Source: Deltaproteobacteria bacterium
Lineage (GTDB): Bacteria > Myxococcota > Polyangia > Polyangiales > B10-G4
Assembly (NCBI GenBank): GCA_019312705.1
Contig: JAFDCW010000025.1
Coordinates: 1-13,905 of the forward strand
Direction of reading: 5' to 3'
Length of the DNA stretch: 13,905 bases
Shown: positions 7,392 to 13,905 of the stretch, piece by piece
How positions within the stretch are numbered: position 1 is the first letter of the stretch
Layout: the number at the start of each line of letters is the position of its first letter
Made by a program: the position numbers and the translations under genes
The notes under the pieces: model-generated
The model's input: the letters and a program-made list of their open reading frames with translations, nothing else
What the model was told of the DNA's origin: nothing
Databases searched by the model: none

Positions 7392-9473
7392 TTAGGGGTG
7401 GAAGTATTGGAGGTACAGTCCGTCCACCAGCGTCGCGGTGTTGCAGCTGAACTGCAGGGACGACATACCGCCGTCGCCGTTGATGCCCGCGGTCGCGGTG
7501 ACGCCGTCGTCGTAGGTCACGTCCCCGAAGCTGGTGTCGTGGTAGCAAGCCTTGATGTCGTTGGTGCCCTCTTCGAGGACGACCGTCATGACAGCGCGGT
7601 CGGGGCTGGACGAGAAGTGCTCGGTGTCCCAGCGCACGACGAAGCGGCGGTTGGGGGCGGTCCCGACGGTCTCGTACCAGACGTTGCTTCCCGGGTTGCC
7701 GGGGTCGAGGTCGTCCCAGAAGACGGCGATGAACTCCTGGGGCGACGAGGTGAGCGGAAAACAGCTGTTCGAGAAGCTGACTGAGGTCGCATCGAAGGCT
7801 AGGGCCCCGTTCGACGCGAGCGTCACCATCGTCTGCGCCGTGCCGTAGTAGTCGAAGCTGAAGCCGAGGGGCAGGTCGAGCTCGCCGTCATCGCCGAGGG
7901 TCGTCGAGGTCCCCGTCCCGGAGATGTCCGGGCATGGGAGGCTGGCCGGGGTGAGGGGCAGGCTGCAGCCGAAGTACCCGAAGGTATCGACCGACGTCCC
8001 CGGGAAGGGAACGCAACCGACATCGCCGCACACACCCATCGTGCACTCGGCGCTGTCGCAATCGGTCGGTCCATCGCAGAGCCGGAAGTCCGGACACCGA
8101 AGGCAGGCGGTGCTGCCGCCGCAGTCGCGGTCGGTCTCGCCGCCGTTGGTGACCCCGTCGGTGCACGTGGGCGCGACACAGACTCCGGCGGTGCAGACGC
8201 CGGAGGCGCAATCGGAGCCCGCGGTGCACGTGTCGCCGGGCGTGCAGCCGGCACATACCGCGCCGCCGCAGTCCACCGACGATTCGTCCTGGTTCATCAC
8301 CGTGTCGTCGCAGGCTGGCGCGACGCAGGCGCCGCCGGTGCAGATGCTGTTGACGCAGTCCGTCGGGGCGACGCACATCTCGGCGGTGGCGCAGCCGCCG
8401 CAGAGGGTGCCGCCGCAGTCCACGTCAGTCTCCGCGCCATTCATGATGGTGTCGGTACAGGAGATGCAGCTGCCACCGACGCAGAGCATGCCGGTGCAGT
8501 CCGTGTCGGCGATGCACATCGCGGTATCGGCGCAGCCTCCGCAGGTCGTGCCGCCGCAGTCGATATCGGTTTCGTCGCCGTTCATGACGCCATCCGTGCA
8601 AGAGATGCAGCTCCCCTCGAGGCAGCGATCACCGATGCAGTCGCCGTCGGCTAAACACATCGAGCCATCGACGCATGGGCCGCAGGTCGCGCCGCCACAG
8701 TCGACGTCGGTTTCGTCGCCGTTCATTCTGCCGTCGACACAGGAGATGCAGACCTCGCCCATGCAGGCGGCGCTCGCGCAGTCGGCGCCGGTGCTACACG
8801 AGAACCCGTCGCGGCATCCGTCACACATCGCGCCGCCGCAGTCGACCGACGACTCGTCCTGGTTCTGCACGCGATCGCTGCAGCTCGCCGTGGTACAGGT
8901 GCCGCGATTGCAGATGGTGCTGACGCAGTCGGTGTCGCCCAGGCAGCTCTCGCCGCCGTCGCAGTCGGGGCAGGCCGCACCGCCGCAGTCGACGTCGGTC
9001 TCGTCGTTGGTCAGGGCGCCGTCTTCGCAACTCGACATCGTGCATACCCCGTCTGCACAATCGTTGCTCAGGCAATCGGTGACGGCGCCGCACGCCTCTC
9101 CTCCGAGGCAGCCGGTGCAGGTGCCCCCGCAGTCGATGTCCGACTCGGTGCCGTTCCGGGTGCCGTCGGTGCAGCTCGCGACGAGGCAGAACCCCGATCG
9201 GCAGGCGTTGCTCAGGCAATCGCTGGCCAGTGCGCAGCCGGACCCGTCGGGGCAGGGATCGCAGGCGTCCCCCCCGCAGTCGATCGCCGTTTCGGTCCCG
9301 TTGCGCGTGCCATCTGCGCACATGCCTCCACCGGCGTCGCCGGTCCCGGTGTCGGGAAAGCCGGCGTCGGGGACCCCTCCGCGTTCCGAGCAACCGGCGT
9401 TCGTTCCGAGCAGGCCGACGGCGACCAGACAGAGAGAGAGCAGGAGAAGAGCATTTTTTGTCGAAAGAAGCAT
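7392..9473 (-). CDS. Cys-rich nine-repeat surface lipoprotein with C-terminal beta-sandwich-like domain
   Basis: This 693-aa protein starts with a hydrophobic signal and an imperfect lipobox (TNAGC, Cys28), then an Asp/Gly/Ala/Pro linker (29-51). Nine tandem ~45-50-residue modules span residues 52-~486. Each has the pattern C-x-D-x3-N-x2-E-(T/S)-x2-DCGG-x-C-x2-C, followed by further Cys, ending near DC-x4-C-x3-C. About eight Cys per module imply a disulfide-stapled extracellular stalk. Residues ~498-693 form a probable beta-sandwich with SNGALAF, IAVFWDDLDPG, RRFVVRW and VLEEGTNDIKACY. This style of domain is common at the end of exported myxobacterial and planctomycete proteins and resembles nidogen-like extracellular domains. 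An adhesion or surface-scaffold role is inferred, and the ligand is unknown. Repeats 4 and 8 share NQDESSVDCGGA, almost identical at DNA level. The ATG at 9473 fits the signal, but the ribosome site is weak. Confidence 0.85.
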   Translation of the reverse strand: MLLSTKNALLLLSLCLVAVGLLGTNAGCSERGGVPDAGFPDTGTGDAGGGMCADGTRNGTETAIDCGGDACDPCPDGSGCALASDCLSNACRSGFCLVASCTDGTRNGTESDIDCGGTCTGCLGGEACGAVTDCLSNDCADGVCTMSSCEDGALTNDETDVDCGGAACPDCDGGESCLGDTDCVSTICNRGTCTTASCSDRVQNQDESSVDCGGAMCDGCRDGFSCSTGADCASAACMGEVCISCVDGRMNGDETDVDCGGATCGPCVDGSMCLADGDCIGDRCLEGSCISCTDGVMNGDETDIDCGGTTCGGCADTAMCIADTDCTGMLCVGGSCISCTDTIMNGAETDVDCGGTLCGGCATAEMCVAPTDCVNSICTGGACVAPACDDTVMNQDESSVDCGGAVCAGCTPGDTCTAGSDCASGVCTAGVCVAPTCTDGVTNGGETDRDCGGSTACLRCPDFRLCDGPTDCDSAECTMGVCGDVGCVPFPGTSVDTFGYFGCSLPLTPASLPCPDISGTGTSTTLGDDGELDLPLGFSFDYYGTAQTMVTLASNGALAFDATSVSFSNSCFPLTSSPQEFIAVFWDDLDPGNPGSNVWYETVGTAPNRRFVVRWDTEHFSSSPDRAVMTVVLEEGTNDIKACYHDTSFGDVTYDDGVTATAGINGDGGMSSLQFSCNTATLVDGLYLQYFHP
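8016..9320 (-). repeat. Nine tandem Cys-rich coding modules
   Basis: Nine in-frame modules of about 140-150 bp encode residues 52-486 of the Cys-rich lipoprotein. They diverge from each other but keep the N-x2-E-(T/S)-x2-DCGG core. The segments 8259-8294 and 8829-8864 (modules 8 and 4) match at 34 of 36 bases by my count, although three diverged modules separate them. This indicates recent duplication or gene conversion. Confidence 0.85.
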
Positions 9474-9592
9474 TCGTGACTCACAACGGTCGGCGGCCGG
9501 GGAGGCCGGTCCGTGATCGACAGCGCAGAACCCCTGAGCGCCTCGACCCCCCTACAGGAAACGGTCCGTCTTCTGACAGATGAGCCCGGTAT

Positions 9593-9605
9593 CGGCAAAT
9601 TGCCG
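9593..9605. promoter_or_regulatory. 13-bp palindrome in divergent intergenic region, possible operator
   Basis: CGGCAA-A-TTGCCG is a perfect inverted repeat with a one-base centre. It lies in the 206-nt region between the divergent Cys-rich lipoprotein gene and the glutaredoxin-fusion gene, 74 nt before the latter's ATG. The symmetry and AT-rich centre in a GC-rich region are compatible with a dimeric repressor or activator site. A 13-bp palindrome can occur by chance, and I see no convincing -35/-10 pair beside it. Confidence 0.3.
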
Positions 9606-9679
9606 TGTGAGCGGGGTCCGGGGGCCGGTCCGCCCCTTTGGCCTTGTAACGAAAGCCCCTCTTCTGGCATCGGAGAGGT

Positions 9680-10291
9680 ATGGCCGCCGACGCCAATCCC
9701 TCGGAATCCGCCCAAGACCTCACGCTCTTCCACTACAGCGGCTGTTTCTATTGCGAGCGGGTCCGGGGCGCTCTCGAGGACCTCGGGCTGACCCTCGCTG
9801 AGCGAAACATCGTCGAAAACGCCGATGCCAAGCGCGAGATCGTCGAGGCCCGGGGTCGCAAAACGGTGCCGGTACTGCGCATCGAGGAGGAGGGCGGGTA
9901 TCGCTACATGGGCGAGTCTCGGGACATCGTCCGCTACCTCTACGAGCGCTTTGGGGACGGCGAGGCGCCCTCTCGAGTAGGCAGCGGCGACCTCGACTTC
10001 TGGATGCGCATCGCCATGTGGGCCTTCCTCGGCGCTGGCGGTCTCTACGCTGACGGGCGCCTCGTGCTCTGGTCCCTGGCGATGACTATCGCCGGCGGAC
10101 GCAGCCTCTCTTTTGCATGGCGTTCCGGCGTGATCGCCTACTTTCTGATCGGCGGCGTCTTCATCGTCGGAGCCGTCGCGACCGTCGTCGAAGGCCTTGG
10201 TCTGTCGTCGTTCGAGTGGTGGTGGCTCGCCTTCGTGCTGCTGCCCCTGCTGGCCCTGCCCGCCGTGCGTCGCCGCCGTCGGGTGAGCTGA
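9680..10291 (+). CDS. Glutaredoxin/GST-N-like domain fused to a C-terminal membrane domain
   Basis: This is a 203-aa protein. Residues 12-93 are a thioredoxin-fold glutaredoxin/GST N-terminal domain. The redox motif is CFYC (Cys22, Cys25) in HYSGCFYCERV, the cis-Pro loop is TVPVL (Pro64), and GESRDIVRYL matches the glutathione-binding turn. From about 105 to the end lie hydrophobic segments (~107-122, ~127-140, ~150-171, ~179-196), ending in an Arg-rich RRRRRVS tail. The redox head should sit at the membrane, probably on the cytoplasmic side given the lack of a signal peptide. A likely job is thiol reduction of a membrane partner, which is inference. GGAGAGG directly precedes the ATG with unusually short spacing. 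No nearby in-frame start is better. It converges on the transporter gene with 31 nt between the stops and no clear terminator. Confidence 0.85.
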   Translation: MAADANPSESAQDLTLFHYSGCFYCERVRGALEDLGLTLAERNIVENADAKREIVEARGRKTVPVLRIEEEGGYRYMGESRDIVRYLYERFGDGEAPSRVGSGDLDFWMRIAMWAFLGAGGLYADGRLVLWSLAMTIAGGRSLSFAWRSGVIAYFLIGGVFIVGAVATVVEGLGLSSFEWWWLAFVLLPLLALPAVRRRRRVS

Positions 10292-10322
10292 CTCTGCATC
10301 ACACACTACCGAGAGCGGGCTG

Positions 10323-12716
10323 TCAGTCCGGCAGCGTGGTGTCGGCGTCGGTCGTGGTCGTCGACGCGCTGGCCTCGGTCGGCGCCGCTTGGGGGTCGGA
10401 GAAGGTCGGTAGAGCGCTGCCACGGGCCGGTGGGGCAGGAGGGGCAGGAGCCGGAGCCTCGGCGGGTTTGTCGTCGGCGTCGTCGGGGGCGATGCCCAGC
10501 CCCGGCTTGGTCGGCTGGTCGAAGAGCACCGGCTCGCCGGAGAAGTTGCGTGCGCTATGCACCAGGAGCGTCGTCGGCAGGCGATTGAGGATGGTGTTCA
10601 TGCGCTCGAAGAAGCCCGCCGCAGACTTGTCCATGTCGGGCAGGACGAAACCGACGATGGCGAGGTCCGCGTGGTCCGACTCCACGTACATGATGTCGGG
10701 GATGGTGCGTCCCTGGCGGAGGATCACCCGGGTTTCGGCCTCGAGGCGCGCCTGAGCCAGCAGGTTCTTGAGGTTCTCCTTGGCCCGGGCTCGGTCCTCG
10801 TCCCGTTTCACCACCGTGAGCACGGTGATGCGGGCGTGTCGCCATCGGTAATGGGCCGTCAGGAGGAATGCCAGGAGCAGCATCAGCCCGCCGTTGCCCG
10901 CGAGGCCGCCCCACCATACGTGGATTTCCTTGCCCTCACCGAGCTGCCGTTCGTCGTCGTACTTCACCAGCAAGAGCGAGCGGTCGAGCTGCGTCAGGTC
11001 GCGCAGCATCGAGACGTAGGGCTCCGAGCGTTCTTCTTTCTTCGGCCACCCCAGCATCACGGAGTTCGCCTCGAAGTTTCCGATACCGTAGCCCTGGGCG
11101 GTCGAGACCGCGCCCTTGTACACGTCGCCGACGATGTCGACTCGGTAGAAGACGTTGGGGAAGCGCTCGGCGATCTTCGGCTCGTAGGTCTCGAAGAGCT
11201 CCTTGCGGATGTCGGCGTTGTCGACCACCAGTCCCTTGAGCAGGTGGAAGTAGGTGACGATGCCCCGGTCTTGGACGATCGAGTTGCCGAGGTGCAGGAG
11301 GTGGGCGCGCTTGTTGGGATTGCCGCCCATGATGATGAGGTTGGGGCGCCAGTTGAGGGGGTGGAACTCGACCCGCCTGAGCCTATGGAGGGCGCTGCGG
11401 ACCAGCGCTGCCCAGATGCCGTGGCGGGCGTCACCGTAGGTCGTGCCGAGGACTCGACGTTCGGCGACGACGAAGATGAGGGCGCAGACCCCCAGAGCCA
11501 GCACCATCGCGCCCATGTCGATGATGCTCATCACATAGAAACACGCCAGGGCGCCGCCGATGCTGAGGGCCGCGGGCACCTTGAAGGTTGGGCGGAAGCT
11601 CGGGCTCGCTGCCCAGCGCTCGAGGCCGCAGGCCAGGTTTGTCACGCCGTAGGTGGCGAGGAAGAACATGGTGAGGATCGGCGCGATGACCTCGAGGGAC
11701 CCGAGGAAGATGCCCGTCTGGGCCAGGATGAAGGTCAGGAAGAGGGCAGCCCGGGGTTCGTTCTGGGGCCCGAAGCCTTTGCCCAAGAATCGGGGCGCGA
11801 GGCCGTCCATGGCGAGGGCCTGGAGCGTGCGCGGCGCAGTGAGGATGGACCCGAGGGCGCTCGAGAGCGTAGCGCCCCAGACCCCGGCGTAGATCGAAGC
11901 GGCGAAGATGCCCGCGATCTGAAAGACCGAGTCGATCTCGTTGACGAGCTCGTCGTTGGACTTGTGCATGGCGAGCCAGACCGGGAACGCCATGTAGACG
12001 ACGAAGCCGACCGCGATGGCCGCGAGGGTGCCCCGGGGCAGAGACGTGCGCGCGTCCTTGAGGTCGCCGCTCATACCGACGCCCGCCATGATCCCGGTGA
12101 CCGCGGGGAAGAAGATGGCGAAGACCGTGGAGACCGGTGGACCGTCGGGGTTGTCCCACTCGATGGCGCTCGACATCGGCACGAGGCCTTCGGTGAAGAA
12201 GGGCCCGGCGACGAAGCCGACGAGCGAGATGCCGATCGCGGCCATGACGAAGTACTGGGCCTTGATGGCGAGCTCGGCGCTCTTGAGCGAGAGGCCGGTC
12301 AACAACACGTTGGTGACGGTGCCGACGCCAATCGCCGTCCATCCCTCGATGAACGGAAAGATCTGCTGCAGCGACGCGACGAAGCCGACGACGTAGAAGG
12401 TGACCGAGAGCGCCTGGGCGAAGAAGAGGGGGAGGCCGATGGCGGCCCCGGCGGCGGCGCCGAGGGAGCGGCTGATCATGAAGTAGGCCCCGCCGGCGCC
12501 TACCGTGCGGTTGGTGGCGATGGAGGAGATCGACAAGCCCGTCGACAGGGTGATCAGGTGGGAAACCACCACGATCCCGAGGCACCAGCCCAGGCCCACC
12601 AGGCCCGTGACCTTGCCCATGAGCATGTACATGACGACGCCGAGGATCGTGAGGATCGACGGCGTGAACACCCCGCCGAAGGTCCCGAAGCGCCCTGGCG
12701 TATCGCCCGAGCCCAT
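10323..12716 (-). CDS. SLC12-like cation-chloride cotransporter (APC superfamily)
   Basis: From ATG 12716 the product is 797 aa. About twelve membrane helices (~12-420) precede a large C-terminal domain (~450-735) and a Pro/Ala/Thr-rich tail. Family signatures are GRFGTFGGVF, LSISSIATN with GAGGAYFMISRSLG, FFPAVTGIMAGVGMSGDL and TLSSALGSILTAPRTLQAL. In the C-domain they are WRPNLIIMGG and IHVWWGG...GGLMLLLAFLLT. These match eukaryotic NKCC/NCC/KCC proteins and their prokaryotic relatives, which move Cl- with Na+ and/or K+. Aligned by eye to NKCC1, the K+-site Tyr (Tyr108), Pro (Pro204) and Thr (Thr207), and the Na+-site Ala (Ala282), Ser285 and Ser286, are kept. That favours a sodium-coupled, NKCC/NCC-like ion set. 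GGAGG 4 nt before 12716 sets the start. ATG 12734 (six residues longer) lacks a ribosome site, and the open frame up to 13265 overlaps the divergent methyltransferase gene. The other possible reading is a generic amino-acid permease. Confidence 0.9.
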   Translation of the reverse strand: MGSGDTPGRFGTFGGVFTPSILTILGVVMYMLMGKVTGLVGLGWCLGIVVVSHLITLSTGLSISSIATNRTVGAGGAYFMISRSLGAAAGAAIGLPLFFAQALSVTFYVVGFVASLQQIFPFIEGWTAIGVGTVTNVLLTGLSLKSAELAIKAQYFVMAAIGISLVGFVAGPFFTEGLVPMSSAIEWDNPDGPPVSTVFAIFFPAVTGIMAGVGMSGDLKDARTSLPRGTLAAIAVGFVVYMAFPVWLAMHKSNDELVNEIDSVFQIAGIFAASIYAGVWGATLSSALGSILTAPRTLQALAMDGLAPRFLGKGFGPQNEPRAALFLTFILAQTGIFLGSLEVIAPILTMFFLATYGVTNLACGLERWAASPSFRPTFKVPAALSIGGALACFYVMSIIDMGAMVLALGVCALIFVVAERRVLGTTYGDARHGIWAALVRSALHRLRRVEFHPLNWRPNLIIMGGNPNKRAHLLHLGNSIVQDRGIVTYFHLLKGLVVDNADIRKELFETYEPKIAERFPNVFYRVDIVGDVYKGAVSTAQGYGIGNFEANSVMLGWPKKEERSEPYVSMLRDLTQLDRSLLLVKYDDERQLGEGKEIHVWWGGLAGNGGLMLLLAFLLTAHYRWRHARITVLTVVKRDEDRARAKENLKNLLAQARLEAETRVILRQGRTIPDIMYVESDHADLAIVGFVLPDMDKSAAGFFERMNTILNRLPTTLLVHSARNFSGEPVLFDQPTKPGLGIAPDDADDKPAEAPAPAPPAPPARGSALPTFSDPQAAPTEASASTTTTDADTTLPD

Positions 12717-12905
12717 CGTCCCTCCCGCCTCCATGCCGTCTGCTTCGCCGCTCACCGGCCGGAAGATCGCACGACTTGGCGGCGGGCCGAAATCAAATGC
12801 GTGCGGTGGTGTCCCGATGTGAGGACGGTTAGTTCTTGCTGAATTGGGGCCGAGGTGCCGGCGCCCCCCCTCGACGCCAGGGCATGTGCGCCTACATCTG
12901 GGGAC
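12717..12905. other. Divergent intergenic region (transporter / methyltransferase)
   Basis: This 189-nt stretch separates two divergent starts and must hold both promoters. It includes a locally AT-richer part (~12788-12845). The transporter's Shine-Dalgarno sits at its left edge (GGAGG on the minus strand, about 12721-12725). I cannot identify reliable -35/-10 boxes or an operator. The frames crossing it are poor coding candidates. Confidence 0.4.
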
Positions 12906-13538
12906 ATGCCGCAAAGCACTGACCGTCGGACGCACTGGGAGAACGTATATGCGGGCCGGGAAGTCTCCGAGGTCAGCTGGCACCAGGATACGCCGGACTC
13001 GTCGCTTCAGCTGCTCGATCACGCCGCCGTGGGACCGGACGAGGCGATCATCGATATCGGCGGCGGCGCGTGCCTGCTCGTCGATCATCTGCTGGACCAG
13101 GGGTTTCGCCAGCTGACGGTCCTCGACATCTCGGAGACCGCCCTCGACCACGCCCGGGCGCGCCTCGGCGAGCAAGCAGCCAAGGTGCGGTGGATCTGCG
13201 CCGACGTGACCGAGGTCGAGCTCTCGGACCGATACCGGCTTTGGCACGACCGCGCGACGTTTCACTTCCTCGTCGACCCCGCGGAACGGGAGCGCTATCG
13301 AAAGACGCTATCCCGGGCGTTGATGCCCAGTGGCCACGCCATCCTCGCGACCTTTGCCTCGGATGGCCCCGAGACGTGCAGCGGTCTCGAGGTCGTGCGC
13401 TACACCCCCGAAGAGCTCAGCATCGAACTCGGTGACTCCTTCGAACTGATCGAGACGTGGGACGAAGAACACCGCACGCCGAGCGGGGCGGTTCAGCGCT
13501 TCGTCTTCTGTCGCTTCCGGCGCAGCACCGACACCTGA
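12906..13538 (+). CDS. Class I SAM-dependent methyltransferase
   Basis: This 210-aa protein has a single Rossmann methyltransferase domain. Motif I is IIDIGGGAC (48-56), which binds SAM. The acidic end of strand 2 is Asp74 in TVLDIS, the adenine-side acidic segment is CADVTEVEL (98-106), and HDRATFHFLVDP (~114-125) is the post-motif strand region. The N-terminal HWENVYAG...SEVSWHQ segment is typical of small stand-alone methyltransferases acting on small molecules. The acceptor cannot be inferred. The ATG at 12906 is chosen because it places HWENVY at the usual N-terminal position. GTG 12855 would add 17 residues (APPLDARACAPTSG) with no family resemblance. No good ribosome site is visible at either start. 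The gene is divergent from the transporter and converges closely on the radical SAM gene. Confidence 0.88.
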   Translation: MPQSTDRRTHWENVYAGREVSEVSWHQDTPDSSLQLLDHAAVGPDEAIIDIGGGACLLVDHLLDQGFRQLTVLDISETALDHARARLGEQAAKVRWICADVTEVELSDRYRLWHDRATFHFLVDPAERERYRKTLSRALMPSGHAILATFASDGPETCSGLEVVRYTPEELSIELGDSFELIETWDEEHRTPSGAVQRFVFCRFRRSTDT

Positions 13539-13560
13539 CCGGGTCAGGGGGCGCCCGGTC
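13537..13560. terminator. Hairpin between convergent methyltransferase and radical SAM genes
   Basis: GACCGGG (13537-13543) and CCCGGTC (13554-13560) form a perfect 7-bp GC-rich stem with a 10-nt loop. It starts inside the methyltransferase stop codon and ends 6 nt before the radical SAM stop. Only two T residues follow on the + strand, so it is a weak intrinsic terminator at best. Its placement suggests a shared bidirectional terminator. Confidence 0.5.
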
Positions 13561-13566
13561 TTCGGA

Positions 13567-13905
13567 CTATCCTGGCCGCCGCTTTCCGAGGGCGACGAGG
13601 GTACCGCAGCCGCCGTTGGCTTCGATGCGCGCCTGGCTGCTCATGCGCACCCGGAGCCCGTGATCCGTCAGCCTCTGGTAGGCCTCTTCGTAGCGCCCTC
13701 GGGTGACGGGCTGGCAGGTGCTCGTCGACACGGGGTTGAACGCGTAGAGGTGCACCGCCAAGGGGAAGGGCGCGACCCGAGCCGCGAAGGCGTCGAGCTC
13801 GGCATCGGCGTCGTTGTCCCCGGCGATCATCAGATAGGCGAGGGCGGTCTTCTTGCGGCGCCTCGTGCCCAGCTGGGGATAGGCTTCGCCGACGGCCTCG
13901 AAGAG
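13567..13905 (-). CDS. RlmN-like radical SAM methyltransferase, C-terminal part (truncated by window edge)
   Basis: The minus-strand frame is open from base 13905 and ends at TAG 13567-13569, giving 112 visible residues. The visible part matches the C-terminal third of RlmN/Cfr-type enzymes: TALAYLMIAGDND resembles the 'EYVMLxGVNDS' strand, HLYAFNPV resembles the 'LIPFNP' strand, and MSSQARIEANGGCGTL resembles the 'R...D...ACGQL' end. The Cys in GGCGTL corresponds to the C-terminal Cys that carries the methyl group transferred to adenosine C2 in RlmN. RlmN modifies 23S rRNA A2503 and some tRNAs. The radical SAM CxxxCxxC cluster would lie upstream, outside the window. The basic KKTALAY segment and the GKRRPG tail are ordinary. 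This could be RlmN itself or an RlmN-like paralogue. Confidence 0.78.
   Translation of the reverse strand, partial: LFEAVGEAYPQLGTRRRKKTALAYLMIAGDNDADAELDAFAARVAPFPLAVHLYAFNPVSTSTCQPVTRGRYEEAYQRLTDHGLRVRMSSQARIEANGGCGTLVALGKRRPG

Noticed and set aside
7263..7397. Integron attC site (palindrome followed by GTTAGGG)
   Set aside because: GTTAGGG at 7391-7397 resembles an R' core, but the left side lacks the complementary RYYYAAC core, pairing is continuous rather than R/L-box structured, and there is no integrase or cassette array.
8016..9320. CRISPR-like or non-coding tandem repeat array
   Set aside because: The repeats are in-frame protein modules of about 45-50 codons with variable DNA. There is no short constant repeat with unique spacers, and there are no cas genes.
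7924..9516. 530-codon open frame on the + strand
   Set aside because: It is antisense to the Cys-rich gene. Its Ser/Gln/Pro-rich repeats are the reverse reading of the DCGG modules, with no start signal or family match.
10557..12842. 761-codon open frame on the + strand
   Set aside because: It is antisense to the SLC12-like gene and shows the Asp/Glu/Arg/His-rich composition typical of shadow frames in GC-rich DNA.
12717..13265. 183-residue N-terminal extension of the SLC12-like transporter frame
   Set aside because: It lies antisense to the clear methyltransferase gene, is not membrane- or family-like, and a Shine-Dalgarno supports the start at 12716.

Overview
The window is GC-rich (third codon positions mostly G/C) and gene-dense. 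It looks like a chromosomal segment of a myxobacterium-type organism (Myxococcota, perhaps a Polyangiales/Sandaracinus relative). The clues are Asp-Gly-Gly/Asp-Ala-Gly linkers, many predicted lipoproteins, a Cys-rich protein built of repeated 'NGDETDxDCGG' modules, and a histidine kinase with the H-box variant HDVMLPLT. This assignment is an inference from style, not from a marker gene. I see no rRNA, tRNA, CRISPR, transposase, phage or defence genes.

Layout: (1) 1-870 (+) is the 3' part of an unrecognised secreted-type protein ending in DGG repeats. It converges on (2) 886-2646 (-), a UshA/5'-nucleotidase-type lipoprotein. (3) 2861-3346 (+) is a small unrecognised lipoprotein. (4) 3484-4410 (+) is a YceI-like lipoprotein. 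(5-7) 4504-7224 (+) is a compact envelope-stress-like cluster: a periplasmic Spy/CpxP-like LTxxQ protein, an OmpR-type response regulator and a membrane histidine kinase, the last two overlapping by ATGA. The arrangement resembles cpxP-cpxR-cpxA. (8) 7263-7390 is a 128-nt near-perfect palindrome filling the gap before the convergent (9) 7392-9473 (-) Cys-rich nine-repeat lipoprotein with a C-terminal beta-rich domain. (10) 9680-10291 (+) is a glutaredoxin/GST-N-like domain fused to a membrane domain. (11) 10323-12716 (-) is a bacterial homologue of SLC12 cation-chloride cotransporters. (12) 12906-13538 (+) is a class I SAM methyltransferase. (13) 13567-13905 (-) is the C-terminal part of an RlmN-like radical SAM enzyme, running off the window.

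Most of the content concerns the cell envelope: four predicted lipoproteins, a periplasmic stress sensor system and an ion transporter. Only genes 5-7 form an evident functional unit. The other genes are single units in convergent or divergent arrangement. I found no convincing multi-gene novel system. The items most worth a second look are the SLC12 homologue with apparently conserved ion-site residues, the 128-nt palindrome whose arm differences are mostly G-U tolerant on one strand, and a local reading-frame anomaly in the kinase sensor region.
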